From positions 1 to 63,818 of the IMG/VR virus record IMGVR_UViG_3300050821_007542: a stretch of DNA of 63,818 bases. One strand, 5' to 3'. Shown piece by piece: positions 42,497 to 50,141 of this stretch. The position numbers and the translations under genes were made by a program. The notes beneath the pieces were generated by a model. It was not told the origin of the DNA. It saw only the letters and a program-made list of their open reading frames with translations, and did not search any database. Position 1 is the first letter of the stretch, and every line of letters begins with the position of its first letter. This stretch comes from a virus.

Positions 42497-45131
42497 TGAT
42501 TTCCTCTCTACCGTTAGGATTCGACGCCGACTTCGCGCCTAAGTTCTTGCCCACCGTCACGCTGACAGCGCACCAGAGTCCATTCATTGTCGGAGAGGGC
42601 GCTTCCATGAGGGACTTTACTGTATGTATACATTCTTCGACAAGGTTATTCTTGCAGCAGAATCTATAAGAATCGTGGATGGTGTTGACCAGCCCATATC
42701 GCTCGTCCAGTCCCTGCTCCGACATCCTGAGCGCCTCGTCCCGCATCATCCCGAACGCGCACGTCGCAGGCAGGTACGCGATCGCCTGCTCCGCCTGGTC
42801 GCCGTTCCGAGGCTGACCTGTACGTGGGTCGAAGTGCATGACGTCCCAGAACCATCTGATCCCGCCGAAAGGTGAGAGCAGGAACGTGTCGTAGTGCGCC
42901 TTCGACACGATCTGCTTGCGGAACCGGACGGTCTTGGGAAAGGACGCCTCCAGCAGCTGGATCATCTGCTTCGCTTCCTTCTCCCCGCTAAAAGACTCCA
43001 TGTACGTGTTATAAAGAGTCCGATAGCCCATGCCAAATCCCCAGCCCAGGATAGTCCGCTTGGCCTTACTGTCCCTAACAGCGCGGTGGTTGCGTTTGAC
43101 CGTGGATAGAAACTCGCGTAGATCGTCGTCCGGCATCGCAAGCAGCTTATCCGGCGATGCGAGCTTGAGAAATTGCGCGGCAAGGAATGAGTGAATATCA
43201 AGCCGCACGACACGCATATAATCGTTATCGTTCGCGAGGTGGGCCAAGGTAAGCGCGTGAAAGGACTTGTGGTCGAACGATACGAATCTGTATCCATCGG
43301 GAGCCTCCATAATCCGCTGGAACTTGTCCGCGAGTCCGGTATCTCTACCCTCTTTCTCATGTTCAGGTGCGTTCTGGACGTTCGGGTCGCGACTCCCTAG
43401 CTGCCACGTCGCGGGGCCGTAGGTGAAGGTCGAGTGGACGCGACCGTCCGGACCCGGTGCCCACCCATCGACGAACGTAGACTTCATCAACCTTACTTCG
43501 CGGTACCAGATCACCTTGCGGTACAGGGGGTCATGGGTCTTGCGCGCCAGCCGTTCTAGTTCCTTCGCCTCCGAGGTCTCTCTACCCTTCTTTAGGTTGA
43601 TGGGGACAGGATGTCCTCGGTGCTTCATGTAGCGGATAAGTTGCTGCGACGACGGTTTGAAGGGTTCGATGCGGCAGTAGCGCACGACATCGACGCCGTT
43701 CACGGTATCGATACCGAACGTGCGCTGTACTAGACCGTCCAGCACCTTCGGCTCCCGCTTATACCCCTGCTTCGGGTGGACGTTCTTAATCTCGTCCGGC
43801 ACCAGCAGTTGCATCTCCGCATCCGTGACCGCCGCAGCAGCGTCCAGCTCCGACCCGAACGCTATCCTCCGCTCGTCATTAACCGGTATCCCTCTCCGCT
43901 CCATCCGCTCTAGGATCGGTCGCAGGTGGTAGACGTACCTCTCGTAACCATCCCACACTCCCCTGCGTCGCATCTGCTCCGGCAGAGCAGCCAGAATCCG
44001 ATGACAGGCATCCACGTCAGCGCAGCCATACTCGGCCAGATCGACTCCTGCCAAGTGCTTCCAAGGGCGATCCATGCCGTAAAAGCTCGCCACGAACTGT
44101 AGATTGGCAGGCAGATCAGGCTGCATGTGATGCCACATTGCCATTGTGTCGTGCGACTGACCACGGATAGGTAGGCCGTTGTGGACCAGGCGTGGGTCGT
44201 CGAATAGCCAGACGTTATGACCGGCCTTCGGGTTGGGGAGCTGGAGCAGGGCACGGGCGACCTCCATATACTCAGGTGTCGGTGGCAGCGCGATACCATC
44301 TAGCTGTGCGATGCTGAATTGGATCTGAGTCAGGTCGAAGGACTTCTCCTCGTCGCGCTCGTCCTCGTCCATCTCCGCGCTGCTAGGTGTCTCGATGTCG
44401 TAGGTCAGCCACTTGTTGGGCATGTCCTTCGCGAGTCGATAGTAGGACCATGCTGCGTCGAGCGAAGGTCGGGTCAGATAGCTTGTGTTGAGAGGACGGA
44501 AGTCGCGGTCCTTCTCAGTAGCGATCGTCACCGCGCGCTTGATATCATGCGCCAATACGCCGAAGTAGGCGGGCTTCCCCTGACGCAGGAACGACGGATG
44601 AAAGGTCCCGATGACAGGGACGTGCTCGAATCCTGCGATGACACAAGGTAGTACGTACCCGCGGCAGTAACTAATCCCCTGCTTCGCGCCCTCGTAGCCG
44701 GTCAGCTCCCTGAACGCCGTCCCGCCGAGCGCGAGGATACAGCGCCAGTCCTTCTCACGGAGCGTGTCCAGCAGATAAGGTCTGCAATGTTGTATAACTT
44801 CAAATTCATATGACGTATTCGATAGAATATCATGCGGGGGTCTGCACCGAACTATATTAGTCAGCCGAAACATACTTCTATCATAACCACAGCGTTTTAG
44901 GGCACGCTCGAATAGGCTACCCGCTTGGGCTTGAGGTCTTAGAGGTAATCCATCTGCGTCTTCATTCTGGCCCAGAGCTTCTGCACAAACTAATACACCC
45001 GACGTTCCTGCTCCTTCGTTCCTAGACCAACCTGTTTGCGGGTCAGTAATACGAGAAGATTGTCCAATACGGTGTCTCCAATTATCACCCGTACACCCCC
45101 TACACCCTCCCGGTTTATCTAGTCGGCTCAT
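42351..45131 (-). CDS. Uracil-DNA glycosylase-exonuclease-DNA polymerase I fusion
   Basis: The ATG at 45131 (GGAAAGG upstream) gives 926 residues. Residues 1-200 resemble family 4 UDG: C10/C13, EALGQNEDADGLPL, LTNIVRCRPP (91-99) and GTFHPSFLRQ (175-184), with further cysteines C116, C131, C156 and C163. Residues 235-400 are a 3'-5' exonuclease (D245, E247). Polymerase motifs follow: motif A FVSFDHKSFHALTLAH (D620; His625 where E. coli Pol I has Glu710), motif B KAKRTILGWGFGMGY (K691; Leu695 at the Phe762 position; Phe699 at Tyr766), motif C HDS (819-821). The last ~50 residues overlap the zinc-finger gene and look non-conserved. The fusion would read DNA for uracil and replicate it. Confidence 0.85.
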   Translation of the reverse strand: MSRLDKPGGCRGCTGDNWRHRIGQSSRITDPQTGWSRNEGAGTSGVLVCAEALGQNEDADGLPLRPQAQAGSLFERALKRCGYDRSMFRLTNIVRCRPPHDILSNTSYEFEVIQHCRPYLLDTLREKDWRCILALGGTAFRELTGYEGAKQGISYCRGYVLPCVIAGFEHVPVIGTFHPSFLRQGKPAYFGVLAHDIKRAVTIATEKDRDFRPLNTSYLTRPSLDAAWSYYRLAKDMPNKWLTYDIETPSSAEMDEDERDEEKSFDLTQIQFSIAQLDGIALPPTPEYMEVARALLQLPNPKAGHNVWLFDDPRLVHNGLPIRGQSHDTMAMWHHMQPDLPANLQFVASFYGMDRPWKHLAGVDLAEYGCADVDACHRILAALPEQMRRRGVWDGYERYVYHLRPILERMERRGIPVNDERRIAFGSELDAAAAVTDAEMQLLVPDEIKNVHPKQGYKREPKVLDGLVQRTFGIDTVNGVDVVRYCRIEPFKPSSQQLIRYMKHRGHPVPINLKKGRETSEAKELERLARKTHDPLYRKVIWYREVRLMKSTFVDGWAPGPDGRVHSTFTYGPATWQLGSRDPNVQNAPEHEKEGRDTGLADKFQRIMEAPDGYRFVSFDHKSFHALTLAHLANDNDYMRVVRLDIHSFLAAQFLKLASPDKLLAMPDDDLREFLSTVKRNHRAVRDSKAKRTILGWGFGMGYRTLYNTYMESFSGEKEAKQMIQLLEASFPKTVRFRKQIVSKAHYDTFLLSPFGGIRWFWDVMHFDPRTGQPRNGDQAEQAIAYLPATCAFGMMRDEALRMSEQGLDERYGLVNTIHDSYRFCCKNNLVEECIHTVKSLMEAPSPTMNGLWCAVSVTVGKNLGAKSASNPNGREEINVKSGPVPGLSTGSGETAAGEEGEEGAQRGADAGNQPADVERGLPLLS

Positions 45132-45646
45132 ACAACCTTTCCGTTTCGACGACGAAGAGAAACCAAATCCAGATAGCACTTCCTACTACATGTTTGTCTT
45201 CTTGCAGTTCTGTCCCTAAACGGAGTGCCACATATATTGCATGTCTTTTGTCTGCGAACTTCCATCATGGCCGGAGTCGTTTTTCTGTAGTAGGCAACTC
45301 CCAGCTTCGGGTACATCTTCATATATCTGAGTGCATCTTGGGCCTCTAGACGCTTTATATGCAGGTGCGGAAATACGCACGACAGAAATTTCCGCACCTC
45401 ACTCCATCGCATAATCAGTAGAAGATGACAGGTCTTTCTAACTCCCCCTCTATTCACGAAAGATTGGTTAGAATGGATACCCTCTTTAGCCAAGAACTCC
45501 ACGATTATTTCTAGTAACTTTCTACCGCGCTCTCCTGTCTGATAAAGCCCTATTCTAGGAGTAAACGCGCTTTTTCCGAAGGCAACAATCGTCCCTTCAC
45601 CATCAAAGAAACCAGCTAGATAAGCCCAGTTCATTCCTATAGCCAT
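45128..45646 (-). CDS. LAGLIDADG homing endonuclease with C-terminal zinc finger
   Basis: This 172-residue protein has one LAGLIDADG motif, AYLAGFFDGEGTIVAF (residues 9-24), so it should act as a dimer. The C-terminus holds CNICGTPFRDRTARRQTC followed by C in RKCYLD, a four-cysteine finger. Its DNA is AT-rich. It lies between helicase and polymerase genes, overlapping each (10 bases and ATGA). The adjoining 350 bases of the polymerase gene are also AT-rich, as expected from co-conversion. Confidence 0.9.
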   Translation of the reverse strand: MAIGMNWAYLAGFFDGEGTIVAFGKSAFTPRIGLYQTGERGRKLLEIIVEFLAKEGIHSNQSFVNRGGVRKTCHLLLIMRWSEVRKFLSCVFPHLHIKRLEAQDALRYMKMYPKLGVAYYRKTTPAMMEVRRQKTCNICGTPFRDRTARRQTCSRKCYLDLVSLRRRNGKVV

Positions 45647-46977
45647 CGTTGCACCTTCGGCTCAACCTTGCACCGCTTGATCATCATCGCCTTGTCTCCA
45701 ACCAGCGATAGTCCTTGTGCGGTTCGCGCTCTCGAACATGCGACGTAGAGCTGACCCGGACTTCCCATGAACGCATGGCGCATATCAACCTGCACCTTAT
45801 CGAGTGAGAGTCCTTGTGACTTGAACGTAGTCGAAGCGTAGCCGAGTCGCAACGGCATGTACGTTACCGCGCCACGCACCCACCGCCGCATGACCTTGTC
45901 GTAGAACGACCCATCTGGAAGGCGTGTTCCTGGTGCTGCGTGTGCATTCGAGATCGCTACTTCGTCGAACTCTTCCGGCGCGTGGCGCTGCTCTGTCCGG
46001 CGCTCTAGTAGACCGATATGTACGACCGCGCCGTTTCGCTCCAGCTTGACCGATACTGTGTCTTGGTCTAGTTGCTCGACGTGGCCAAGGTCGCCATTCA
46101 CGTAGGTAAACGCAGGCGAGTCATTCGTCAGAATCATCACCAGCGCCCCGACCTTCAGCTTGAGTGCGTCCGGTATTAGCTTCGACGTATCCGACTTGCC
46201 CCATCGAGTGGTCAAGTAGGCGCGCTCGTCGCCCTTCAGCTTCGTGTAGCGTAGCCAGTTATACCTGTCGGCTTGGTCGTTCGTTGCGACGATTGTAGTC
46301 CCGTCGAAGTTCTGGTCAGCCTCGCGCTTGAACTGGACGATACCTGAGAGTAGCTCGGCCGCTGCAGGACCGTCACCGCGTCGCAGCGCATTTAGTCCAT
46401 CAAGGAATGGTCCCTCACCTTGACGCCAGCACTTCGTCAACCGTTCAGTATTGGCCTCGAACCTTGGCCAGCATTCCGCCTCGAAAGCCATCGCCGCATT
46501 AACTGCGGGCAGCTGACAGAAGTCCCCCACAGCTACAATCCCCATCGCTGACTGGACATCCTTGAACTCATTTACCTGACGCAACGCCTCGTGGATCATG
46601 TCCAGCTGGCGCGCGTCCATCATCGAGACCTCGTCGATCACTAGATTGCGATAGACCTTCGCGAGCTGATGTAGCTTCGTCCGCAGATAGCCAGACATGA
46701 ACTTGTCTTCGAGGGAGGCGGTGTCGAAGAATCCGAGTGCGCTGTTCAGCGTTATCGTTCCGAGGTTGACCGCACTTACACCTGTCGTGCTGCAAATTAA
46801 TCCCCACTTCGGGTCGTCCGCGACGCGCTGCTTTACTGAGAAGGTCTTCCCGCTGCCAGCGATACCTGTTATGAATGAGACTGGCGGCAGGCACTCCTCA
46901 TCCGTCCTCTCAGTCAGCTCCACCTCTAGATCGGGGAGGTCGGTGCGGGTTAGGTCGATCTGGTTGGAGTCGGTCAT
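45637..46977 (-). CDS. SF1B helicase (RecD/Dda-like)
   Basis: This 446-residue protein has Walker A FITGIAGSGKTFSV (about residues 34-47), Walker B LVIDEVSMMDARQ (about 111-123), motif III GDFCQLPAV, and C-terminal motifs GYASTTFKSQGLSLDKVQ and YVACSRARTAQG (motif VI). It should unwind DNA 5'-3' in replication or recombination. It overlaps the downstream endonuclease and upstream small gene, forming one operon with polymerase. Confidence 0.9.
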   Translation of the reverse strand: MTDSNQIDLTRTDLPDLEVELTERTDEECLPPVSFITGIAGSGKTFSVKQRVADDPKWGLICSTTGVSAVNLGTITLNSALGFFDTASLEDKFMSGYLRTKLHQLAKVYRNLVIDEVSMMDARQLDMIHEALRQVNEFKDVQSAMGIVAVGDFCQLPAVNAAMAFEAECWPRFEANTERLTKCWRQGEGPFLDGLNALRRGDGPAAAELLSGIVQFKREADQNFDGTTIVATNDQADRYNWLRYTKLKGDERAYLTTRWGKSDTSKLIPDALKLKVGALVMILTNDSPAFTYVNGDLGHVEQLDQDTVSVKLERNGAVVHIGLLERRTEQRHAPEEFDEVAISNAHAAPGTRLPDGSFYDKVMRRWVRGAVTYMPLRLGYASTTFKSQGLSLDKVQVDMRHAFMGSPGQLYVACSRARTAQGLSLVGDKAMMIKRCKVEPKVQRWL

Positions 46978-47408
46978 GCTAGTGTCTCCACTACAAGTAC
47001 GCGCTTATTGGGCCGGATGTATATCCTACAGGGACGACCAGTCCGGTCGTTAATGCCTTCCAGCAGCGGCATCGTCCTCAGCACCGACGGCACCCACACC
47101 TGCTCCTGCTCGAAGTGATGCCGCACGGCCATGTAGAACAGCGAGTCCCACTCCGCATCCGTCAGATCCAGTAAGTGAGGAGAGAGCGGCGCCGGCCGGG
47201 TCACATGGGGTATGGGAGGCGCAGGCTGAGGGTCCTGCACCTTTACCTTCGGCTCCGAAGCCGCTCTCTCGTCGACAAGGACTCCCTTTTCATCGACGCA
47301 CTTCGTAGAGGTCGACTTGATCGCACCCACCGTCGTCCTCTTGTCGGAGGTGACCAGAGGCTTAGACTTCGTCGGCGGCTTAGAGCGGCGTCGGGCCGGG
47401 TGTCCCAT
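46974..47408 (-). CDS. Small hypothetical protein, translated from a structured leader
   Basis: The ATG at 47408 follows a GAGGGAGAAGAG site and gives 144 residues. The N-terminal half is basic and disordered (GHPARRRSKPPTKSKPL). The C-terminal half is a compact domain (LTDAEWDSLFYMAVRHHFEQ, RIYIRPNKRVLVVE). It overlaps the helicase start by ATGA. Its 5' side is the 181-base gap with two branched RNA folds, so its expression may be controlled by them. Family not recognised. Confidence 0.6.
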   Translation of the reverse strand: MGHPARRRSKPPTKSKPLVTSDKRTTVGAIKSTSTKCVDEKGVLVDERAASEPKVKVQDPQPAPPIPHVTRPAPLSPHLLDLTDAEWDSLFYMAVRHHFEQEQVWVPSVLRTMPLLEGINDRTGRPCRIYIRPNKRVLVVETLA

Positions 47409-47430
47409 CTCTTCTCCCTCTACAAAATTC

Positions 47431-47514
47431 GCGTGGCGTCGGCATCTCAGCCGAGGGCTGTTTGGTTTACACTGACATCCCAGTGCTCCAACCGTTCTAC
47501 ACGGCGCGCCACGC
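47431..47514 (-). ncRNA. Candidate cloverleaf-like RNA fold
   Basis: On the minus strand an 8-bp closing stem (47507-47514 with 47431-47438) encloses three hairpins: 4 bp (47502-47505 with 47491-47494, 7-base loop), 5-6 bp (47481-47486 with 47469-47474, 6-base loop) and 5 bp (47450-47454 with 47439-47443, 6-base loop). The last stacks on the closing stem with no linker, as a T-arm does in tRNA. Two pairs are G-U on the minus strand and A-C mismatches on the plus strand, so the minus transcript is favoured. It lacks the T-loop consensus and is not a normal tRNA. Confidence 0.4.
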
Positions 47515-47522
47515 AGTCTATA

Positions 47523-47580
47523 CAGGAGCATCCCATCCAACTCGAAGTTGGAACTCACCGGATACGGCAGGATGCTCCTG
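47523..47580 (-). ncRNA. Candidate three-way-junction RNA fold
   Basis: A perfect 11-bp stem (CAGGAGCATCC 47523-47533 with GGATGCTCCTG 47570-47580) encloses two hairpins: 7 bp (47536-47542 with 47546-47552, 3-base loop) and 4 bp (47557-47560 with 47565-47568, 4-base loop). One closing pair is G-U only on the minus strand. It precedes the cloverleaf-like fold in the minus transcript. No known ribozyme or riboswitch core was recognised. Confidence 0.45.
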
Positions 47581-47589
47581 CGGAAACTA

Positions 47590-48234
47590 TTACACCGAGG
47601 GCGCAGCCTTATAGCTAACCACTTCCGCTCTCGCATTCACCAAGCTCCCGCATCCAGGACACTCAACCTGATGGTTATGCTTCCCGTTACCGTTCTGAGG
47701 GAATCGAGACTGACCACGCAGGACTATCCCGCCCTTCTTCCCACGCTTGCCCCCTGAATGGTCGAACTCCTGGTTGCAGTCTGAACAGAAGGCCGCCCAT
47801 TGAGTCTTCTGGATGACTTCAGGTTCCCCGTCCAGACGGGCCTTAAGGCGCCTGAGCAGGTCTAGCACACTCTCGCGTGCCGTTACAGGCTCCCCGAGAG
47901 CCTTCAAGACTCCGACGACCTCGGAGGTCCCATTAAATACCATGGTCCCGACCCGGTTGAACGTCATCCGACCCTCGAATGGATCCGGAGGCTGAATCTT
48001 CCCTTGGATGTCAACCTGATACCAAGGCTTCCCCTTCGATTCACCTTTGCTGACGGTCCCGGTCGTTACTCCACCTTTGCCAAGGGAAATCTTCACGCGA
48101 TGTTCACCGTCATCTGGAGGCGGAGGACCCGCGAAAGCATCCGCATCCGGGTTAATCGTTACCGCTTCGTCCACCAACGACAGGTCATTCAAATCAACCT
48201 GCTGCGGCGGCTTCTTCTCAACTTCGTCCGACAT
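47590..48234 (-). CDS. Putative ssDNA-binding-type protein with zinc ribbon
   Basis: The ATG at 48234 has an AAGGAGG site. The 214-residue protein has an acidic, disordered N-terminus and a beta-rich middle (KPWYQVDIQGKIQPPDP, TFNRVGTMVFNG) that could be an OB-like fold. Two cysteine pairs follow (FCSDCNQEF about residue 155, ECPGCGSL about 195) forming a zinc ribbon. Its place next to helicase, Sak4-like ATPase and polymerase genes fits a single-strand binding role, but no family match is certain. Confidence 0.5.
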   Translation of the reverse strand: MSDEVEKKPPQQVDLNDLSLVDEAVTINPDADAFAGPPPPDDGEHRVKISLGKGGVTTGTVSKGESKGKPWYQVDIQGKIQPPDPFEGRMTFNRVGTMVFNGTSEVVGVLKALGEPVTARESVLDLLRRLKARLDGEPEVIQKTQWAAFCSDCNQEFDHSGGKRGKKGGIVLRGQSRFPQNGNGKHNHQVECPGCGSLVNARAEVVSYKAAPSV

Positions 48235-48281
48235 TGTTGCCTCCTTAGATTTATCTACCGTGTAAGCTGCCTGCCCGTCCC

Positions 48282-48497
48282 CTAAGAGGCGGCGCGGGCA
48301 ATCTCTTTCAACTCATCCAGCTCGACCAACTCGACCTGCACCGACACCTCATCGTTCAACTTGTAGCCGAAGTTCGGGACGCGGAACGTGTTGTAGAGCG
48401 AGTCTCCGCCCTCTATCAGCTTGACGTAGATGCGCTCCTGCTTGTCCGTGAACTCGCTGCCGGACTCGACCTTGATGACCTTGCCTGTCAGTTTCAT
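48282..48497 (-). CDS. Small beta-barrel-like protein
   Basis: This 71-residue protein starts after GAGGAGGCATCCAC, the extended binding site common to this module. It is built from short strands (KLTGKVIKVESGSEF, RIYVKLIEGG, EVSVQVELVEL), suggesting a small OB or SH3 barrel. It lies between the putative single-strand binding protein and the Sak4-like ATPase. Family not recognised. Confidence 0.6.
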   Translation of the reverse strand: MKLTGKVIKVESGSEFTDKQERIYVKLIEGGDSLYNTFRVPNFGYKLNDEVSVQVELVELDELKEIARAAS

Positions 48498-48541
48498 GTG
48501 GATGCCTCCTCAGCCCGCGACCTTGGCCGCAGGTGCTACTA

Positions 48542-49645
48542 CTACTTCACCGAACCCGTCATCGTCGCCTTCACCAAACTTGGATCCGCCTTCGGCGCGT
48601 CGGTCCCGCCGACCTTACTCGCAGCCTCACGCGCCAGATCCTGCTGCTTCATCCATTCCTTAAGGTCCCCTCCAGCGGCAGCCTGAAGCCGGTCGACCAC
48701 TTCCAGGTACGCATCAATCCCTGCCTTGGGAGTCGGCTCGAAGTACCCTCCAGGGTAGATCTTGAGCAGCTCGGGAATCATGTTCGGCGCAACGCGAGGC
48801 TTCGCAGGGAACAGCATCCCTGTGCGCGTGTCCGGATGTCTGATGAACCAGTACCTTGCCTTGGTCTGCTGCATCATGCGCTGCTTCGCGCCGGCCTTGA
48901 TCTCATCCGGAGTCAGTTTATGAGACGGGTCCGGGACCTCGATAAAGTAATCCTCGGCGTGGATCTGGTCGCCGACCCAGCTCCCGACCTGAGACGTGAC
49001 GGCCTTACCGATCACCGCAGGTCCGAGGATGGTCTTCCCTGTGTCCTCTTCCTCGCCGCGGGACTCGAGCGCACTAAAGTAGACGAGCGGAACAGGTAGC
49101 GACCGATAGTTGGTGCAGATATCGTAGACCGCGCGCTGGGCGTCGTTATAGTTCCCGCGCGCAGCGAACGAATACTTTTCGGCCTGAGTCATCGGCTGAC
49201 CGTTCACCAGCAGGTTGACATTCTCCTCGAACTTGGCTTGGACCTCATCGCCAGCGACCTTCAGCTGCTTGTTGAGGGCGTCGCGCATGATCACATTGGC
49301 TGTGCTGGTCAGACCTTCCAGTGCCACGACCCCGATCTTGTCCCGCAACTCCTGCTGGTCCAGCGCCAGTACGAGCGACTTCTTGCCGTCCTTCTCGAAG
49401 GGCTTGGGCCAGTAACCCTGACTCAGCTTCCGCAGGACCGACCGGGGATTCTCGATCGCTGACACGCTCCAGGGACTGATGAGCTGGGCGTCTACGGCAG
49501 GCTCGAGCGGCTTCCACCCGCCACCGTCGCAGCTAGCGAGCCGCGTTGTCTTCCCCCAGCGCTTGTAGGCGTACTTGGCGAGGAAGAGAAGCTGAGCCGT
49601 CTTGAAGGAACCGGTCCCGCCATAAGTAAGTATCAACTCCGCCAT
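48542..49645 (-). CDS. Sak4/RecA-like ATPase
   Basis: The ATG at 49645 (an in-frame GTG at 49648 is possible) gives 367 residues. LILTYGGTGSFKTAQLLFLA (about residues 4-23) is a P-loop with the G-x-x-G-x-x-K-T pattern, and KIGVVALEGLTS may be the second nucleotide motif. Size and context match phage ATPases of the Sak4 type that promote strand annealing with an SSB. The C-terminus is helical and variable. It overlaps the zinc-ribbon gene by one base. Confidence 0.6.
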   Translation of the reverse strand: MAELILTYGGTGSFKTAQLLFLAKYAYKRWGKTTRLASCDGGGWKPLEPAVDAQLISPWSVSAIENPRSVLRKLSQGYWPKPFEKDGKKSLVLALDQQELRDKIGVVALEGLTSTANVIMRDALNKQLKVAGDEVQAKFEENVNLLVNGQPMTQAEKYSFAARGNYNDAQRAVYDICTNYRSLPVPLVYFSALESRGEEEDTGKTILGPAVIGKAVTSQVGSWVGDQIHAEDYFIEVPDPSHKLTPDEIKAGAKQRMMQQTKARYWFIRHPDTRTGMLFPAKPRVAPNMIPELLKIYPGGYFEPTPKAGIDAYLEVVDRLQAAAGGDLKEWMKQQDLAREAASKVGGTDAPKADPSLVKATMTGSVK

Positions 49646-49911
49646 CACACACCTTCCTTGATCGGCTCGACCGTCTCTACCGCCAGCCCCTCGTTCTCCG
49701 CCGCCTCGACCTGCTGCCTCTCCGTCTCGACTACTTTCTCCCGTTCCCGATCCCAGTACGGACTCTTACACTTCGCGCACCGGACAGGCCGACGATTGGT
49801 CTTCGGATGCCACTCATGGCCGCATCGGCGGCACTTTAAGGTCGGGAGCCGAAAGGGTTGGGCACCTGCTACCACCCCATCGACCTTTTTACGTTTACGG
49901 TGTAACCTCAT
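49645..49911 (-). CDS. Small zinc-ribbon protein
   Basis: The ATG at 49911 has an AAAGGA site five bases upstream; a TTG at 49950 overlapping the previous stop is the alternative. The 88-residue protein has TLKCRRCGHEW (about residues 25-35) and VRCAKCKSPYWDRE (about 42-55), a zinc ribbon with the spacing and trailing Trp-Asp also seen at 58381-58992. The basic N-terminus would favour nucleic acid binding. Family not recognised. Confidence 0.6.
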   Translation of the reverse strand: MRLHRKRKKVDGVVAGAQPFRLPTLKCRRCGHEWHPKTNRRPVRCAKCKSPYWDREREKVVETERQQVEAAENEGLAVETVEPIKEGV

Positions 49912-49923
49912 GGTGTCCTTTAC

Positions 49924-49934
49924 AGTGTCACACT
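49924..49934. promoter_or_regulatory. Short palindrome, possible operator
   Basis: AGTGT-C-ACACT (49924-49934) lies just upstream of the preferred start at 49911 and 10-20 bases downstream of a TTGACA on the minus strand. No convincing -10 box completes that promoter. The dyad could be a repressor site or chance. Confidence 0.25.
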
Positions 49935-49946
49935 TCAAGTAAGTTG

Positions 49947-50141
49947 TCAAGGGTTATTTTGCGTGTCCTGCACTTCATATGCATCGAATGTCCCGTTCTC
50001 GACCAGCGTGACCAGCAGTTCCTTACAGTCAGGTCGCTTCCGCAGTTTCCGCAGCGCCGACTCCTCCGCCCACTGGACCTCTTTCACGCTCAGTACGAGC
50101 TTTTCCGCAATCTGGCGGCAGGTCATTTCAAACTGAGCCAT
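49947..50141 (-). CDS. Sigma-70 region 4-like HTH protein
   Basis: The ATG at 50141 gives 64 residues, overlapping the DpdA gene by 19 bases. MTCRQIAEKLVLSVKEVQWA and EESALRKLRKRP follow the pattern of sigma-70 region 4 (I-A-x-x-L-x-x-S-x-x-x-V then A-L-x-K-L-R). No other sigma regions are present. It could bind -35 elements or redirect host RNA polymerase, like other phage region-4-only regulators. The role is inferred from the motif. Confidence 0.6.
   Translation of the reverse strand: MAQFEMTCRQIAEKLVLSVKEVQWAEESALRKLRKRPDCKELLVTLVENGTFDAYEVQDTQNNP

Noticed and set aside
47431-47514. tRNA gene
   Set aside because: The fold is cloverleaf-like with a 0-base linker at the T-arm position, but the anticodon-like and T-like loops have 6 bases, the T-loop lacks the UUCRA consensus and the D-arm lacks the GG pair. 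I report it only as a structured RNA candidate.
49934-49950. Minus-strand promoter from the TTGACA at 49945-49950
   Set aside because: No -10-like sequence lies at 16-18 bases; the hexamer overlaps the end of the upstream gene and may be chance.
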